A stretch of 7,027 bases of DNA from Pseudomonadota bacterium (GTDB lineage Bacteria > Pseudomonadota > Alphaproteobacteria > Caulobacterales > Caulobacteraceae), in NCBI GenBank assembly GCA_023456105.1, contig JAEYAO010000059.1:1-7027 (forward strand). Reading direction: 5' to 3'. Of this stretch, positions 4,302 through 7,027 are shown piece after piece (within the stretch, counting starts at the first letter, position 1; each line of letters opens with the position of its first letter). A program made the translations under genes and the position numbers. Under the pieces are notes generated by a model. It ran no database searches, had not been told where the DNA came from, and saw only the letters and a program-made list of their open reading frames with translations.

Positions 4302-7027
4302 TCAGCTCTGGTCGGCCAGCTCCAGCTGCAGGTCGGCCGGCAGCGGCTCGATGGAGTCCTCGCGCGCCTGCGTGAGAACCGCATCGCGCTCGTTGGCGAT
4401 CTTCTGCAGCGACCGCAGATAGGCGCCCGTGCCCGCGGGGATCAGGCGGCCCACGATGACGTTCTCCTTCAGGCCTTCCAGCATGTCCTTCTTGCCGTGG
4501 ACCGAGGCGTCGGTGAGGACGCGGGTGGTCTCCTGGAACGACGCAGCCGAGATGAAGCTGCGGGTCTGCAAGCTCGCCTTGGTGATGCCCAACAGGACCG
4601 GCTGCGTGGTGGCCAGGCGACCGCCGCGCTTCTCGACCTTGGCGTTCTCCAGCGCGGCCTCGGCGACCTCCACCGTGTCGCCACGGATCAGCGTCGTCTC
4701 GCCCGCGTCCAGAACCTCGACCTTTTGCAGCATCTGGCGGACGATCACCTCGATGTGCTTGTCGTTGATCGGCACGCCCTGCAGTCGATAAACCTCCTGC
4801 ACTTCGTTCACCAGGTATTCGGCCAGCGCCTCGACGCCCTGGATGCGCAGCAGGTCGTGCGGATCGGGGTTGCCGTCGATGATGTAGTCGCCCTTCTGGA
4901 TCAGATCGCCGTCGTGGACGGAGATGTGCTTGCCCTTGGGGATCAGGAACTCGACCGGCTCAGGCTGCACGCCGTCGGCGTTGACCTCGGGCGTGATCTT
5001 GATGCGGCGCTTGTTCTTGTAGTCGCGGCCGAATTCGACGCGGCCGTCCATCTCGGCGATGACCGCGCAGTCCTTGGGACGACGGGCTTCGAACAGCTCG
5101 GCCACCCGCGGCAGACCGCCGGTGATGTCGCGGGTCTTGGCGCCTTCGGTCGGAACGCGGGCGATGATCTCGCCCGGCTTGACCTCGTCGCCGTTCGACA
5201 CGGACAGAACCGCGCCAACCGGCAGCAGGTAGCGGGCGTCGGAGCCCGAAGCCAGCTTGGCGTAGGCGTCGCCGTTGGTGACGCCCATGGCCGGACGCAG
5301 GTCCGATCCGCGCGGGCTGGCGCGCCAGTCGCTGACCACGCGCTGGGCGATGCCGGTCGCCTCGTCGGTTTCTTCCTTGACCGACAGGCCTTCGACCAGG
5401 TCCTCGAAGCGCACCACGCCGCCGACTTCCGTCAGGATCGGGGTGGTGTAGGGATCCCATTCCGCCAGACGCATGCCGCGCGTGACCTCGGCGCCGTCCT
5501 TGACCCGGATGCGGGCGCCGTACGGGGCCTTGTGCGTTTCGCGGTCCTTGCCGTCCACGACCACGGTGACCACGACGTTGCGGCTCATCGCCACCAGGTC
5601 GCCGTGGGCCGCGACCACGGTCGGGCCCGTCACCTTGGCCGTACCGGCGTTGGTCGCCTCCATGAAGGAGGTCTCCGCGACCTGCGCGGTGCCGCCGATG
5701 TGGAAGGTCCGCATGGTCAGCTGGGTGCCCGGCTCGCCGATCGACTGGGCCGCGATGACGCCCACCGCTTCGCCGATATTGACGTTGGTGCCGCGCGCCA
5801 GGTCACGGCCGTAGCAGTGTCCGCAGATGCCGGCTTCCGCCTCGCAGGTCAGGGCCGAACGGACCTTCACCGACTGCACGCCCGCCGCCTCGATCGCCTC
5901 GACCTCTTCTTCCTGCAGATAGGTGTCCGCGGGGAAGACGATGGTGTCGGTGCCCGGCTCCTTGATGTCCTCGGCGGCATAGCGACCCAAGACCCGCTGT
6001 CCGAGCGAGACCAGCACGTCGCCGCCTTCCATGACCGCGCGCAGGGTGATGCCGCGCGTGGAGCCGCAGTTGTCCTCGGTCACGATCGAGTCCTGCGCCA
6101 CATCCACCAGACGGCGGGTCAGGTAACCCGAGTTGGCGGTCTTCAGCGCGGTGTCGGCCAGACCCTTGCGGGCGCCGTGGGTCGAGTTGAAGTACTCGAG
6201 AACCGTCAGGCCTTCCTTGAAGTTCGAGGTGATCGGCGTCTCGATGATCTCGCCGGACGGCTTGGCCATCAGGCCGCGCATGCCGCCCAGCTGCTTCATC
6301 TGCGCCTGCGAACCGCGGGCGCCCGAGTTGGCCATCATGAACACCGAGTTGATGTCGGGGTTCTCGCCTTCGATCAGGACGCGCGGCTGGGCGATCTCGC
6401 CCATCATCGCGTCGGCGATCTTGTCCGTGGCCTTGGCCCAGGCGTCGACGACCTTGTTGTACTTCTCGCCGCGCGTGATCAGGCCATCGGCGTACTGTTG
6501 CTCGTACTCCTCGACCTGGGTGCGGGTCTCCTCGACCATGCCGGCCTTGGCCGCCGGGATAACGATGTCGTCCTTGCCGAACGAAATGCCCGCCTTGGCC
6601 GCCTCGCGGAAGCCCAGACCCATCATCTGGTCGGCGAAGATCACCGTCGCCTTCTGACCGCAATGGCGATAGACCACGTCGATCAGGTTGCCGATCTCCT
6701 TCTTGGTCAGGTTCTTCTCAAGCAGGCGGTAGCCGACGTTCGGGTTGCGCGGCAGCAGGGCGGCCAGCTTCATGCGGCCCGGCGTGGTGTCGATGACCTT
6801 GGTCACCTCCTTGCCCTCGGCGTCCTGCTCGGTCCAGCGCGCCTTGATGCGGCTGTGCAGGGTGACGACCTTGGCGTCCAGCGCCGCGTCGATCTCGCCG
6901 ATGTTGGCGAACAGCTTGCCCTCGCCCGGCTCGCCGTCCTTGACCAGCGACAGGTAGTAGAGGCCCAGCACGATGTCCTGCGACGGCACGATGATCGGCT
7001 TGCCGTTGGCGGGCGACAGGATGTTGT
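4302..7027 (-). CDS. rpoC: RNA polymerase beta-prime subunit, N-terminus cut by window edge
   Basis: This is the catalytic beta-prime subunit of RNA polymerase. The visible part is 907 codons plus two bases, opening NILSPANGKPIIVPSQD. About 490 N-terminal residues of a roughly 1,400-residue protein, including the NADFDGD metal-binding loop and first zinc site, lie beyond the right edge. Counting from the first whole codon, the bridge helix region (GLTVLEYFNSTHGARKGLADTALKTANSGYL) spans about 272-302 and the second zinc site is Cys320, Cys394, Cys401 and Cys404. The first trigger helix (AAQSIGEPGTQLTMRTFHIGG) is at about 425-445 and the second (DITGGLPRVAELFEARRPK) at about 633-651. About 187 residues between them match the lineage-specific insertion known as SI3 in E. 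coli. The conserved C-terminal block GITKASLQTRSFISAASFQET is intact. A GTG inside the frame at 6989 is an internal Val, not a start. rpoB is expected upstream, outside the window. Confidence 0.98.
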   Translation of the reverse strand, partial: NILSPANGKPIIVPSQDIVLGLYYLSLVKDGEPGEGKLFANIGEIDAALDAKVVTLHSRIKARWTEQDAEGKEVTKVIDTTPGRMKLAALLPRNPNVGYRLLEKNLTKKEIGNLIDVVYRHCGQKATVIFADQMMGLGFREAAKAGISFGKDDIVIPAAKAGMVEETRTQVEEYEQQYADGLITRGEKYNKVVDAWAKATDKIADAMMGEIAQPRVLIEGENPDINSVFMMANSGARGSQAQMKQLGGMRGLMAKPSGEIIETPITSNFKEGLTVLEYFNSTHGARKGLADTALKTANSGYLTRRLVDVAQDSIVTEDNCGSTRGITLRAVMEGGDVLVSLGQRVLGRYAAEDIKEPGTDTIVFPADTYLQEEEVEAIEAAGVQSVKVRSALTCEAEAGICGHCYGRDLARGTNVNIGEAVGVIAAQSIGEPGTQLTMRTFHIGGTAQVAETSFMEATNAGTAKVTGPTVVAAHGDLVAMSRNVVVTVVVDGKDRETHKAPYGARIRVKDGAEVTRGMRLAEWDPYTTPILTEVGGVVRFEDLVEGLSVKEETDEATGIAQRVVSDWRASPRGSDLRPAMGVTNGDAYAKLASGSDARYLLPVGAVLSVSNGDEVKPGEIIARVPTEGAKTRDITGGLPRVAELFEARRPKDCAVIAEMDGRVEFGRDYKNKRRIKITPEVNADGVQPEPVEFLIPKGKHISVHDGDLIQKGDYIIDGNPDPHDLLRIQGVEALAEYLVNEVQEVYRLQGVPINDKHIEVIVRQMLQKVEVLDAGETTLIRGDTVEVAEAALENAKVEKRGGRLATTQPVLLGITKASLQTRSFISAASFQETTRVLTDASVHGKKDMLEGLKENVIVGRLIPAGTGAYLRSLQKIANERDAVLTQAREDSIEPLPADLQLELADQS

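Noticed and set aside
4433..5460. Overlapping minus- and plus-strand open frames within rpoC
   Set aside because: These are shadows of a highly conserved gene in GC-rich DNA, with arginine- or serine-rich low-complexity translations.
4302..6989. Treating the GTG at 6989 as the rpoC start
   Set aside because: The frame continues to the window edge with the conserved NILSPANGKPII just upstream, so this is an internal valine of a truncated gene.

Overview
The window is GC-rich with strongly GC-biased third codon positions. It holds conserved core genes of an alphaproteobacterium: the RpoC, S12, S7 and EF-G sequences are alphaproteobacterial in character, and the best guess is Caulobacterales (for example Brevundimonas or Caulobacter). 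That placement rests on recalled family resemblance and on a promoter close to the Caulobacter housekeeping consensus, not on a database search.

Layout, read along the minus strand from the right edge. The C-terminal two thirds of rpoC (RNA polymerase beta-prime) occupies 7027-4302 and ends at a strong intrinsic terminator (4274-4246). A plus-strand gene of unknown function (3423-4232) then points toward rpoC and shares that terminator with it. Beyond it is a 330-bp divergent intergenic region (3093-3422). After that comes the str operon: rpsL (S12, 3092-2718), rpsG (S7, 2679-2206) and fusA (EF-G, 2065 to the left edge, lacking only about its last four residues).

The core genes supply transcription (rpoC) and translation (S12 and S7 of the small subunit, and EF-G, which translocates on the ribosome). 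The unknown gene encodes a 269-residue protein with one N-terminal membrane segment, a long Pro/Ala/Ser-rich stretch and a conserved-looking two-cysteine motif. It resembles the front half of TonB-type periplasm-spanning proteins without a TonB domain.

The most interesting part is non-coding. A good sigma-70-type promoter (3349-3321) lies about 220 bp before rpsL. Between it and the gene sits a textbook intrinsic terminator (9-bp perfect stem followed by five U) in the rpsL direction, with an upstream segment able to pair with the terminator's 5' arm. This looks like a transcription attenuator controlling the str operon. An 8-bp inverted repeat links the region just after the terminator to the rpsL ribosome-binding region. 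In the 140-bp rpsG-fusA gap there is a perfect 13-bp stem-loop, and a second hairpin that would bury the fusA Shine-Dalgarno. The rest of the window is ordinary conserved coding sequence, and no mobile element, CRISPR array, tRNA or rRNA was seen.
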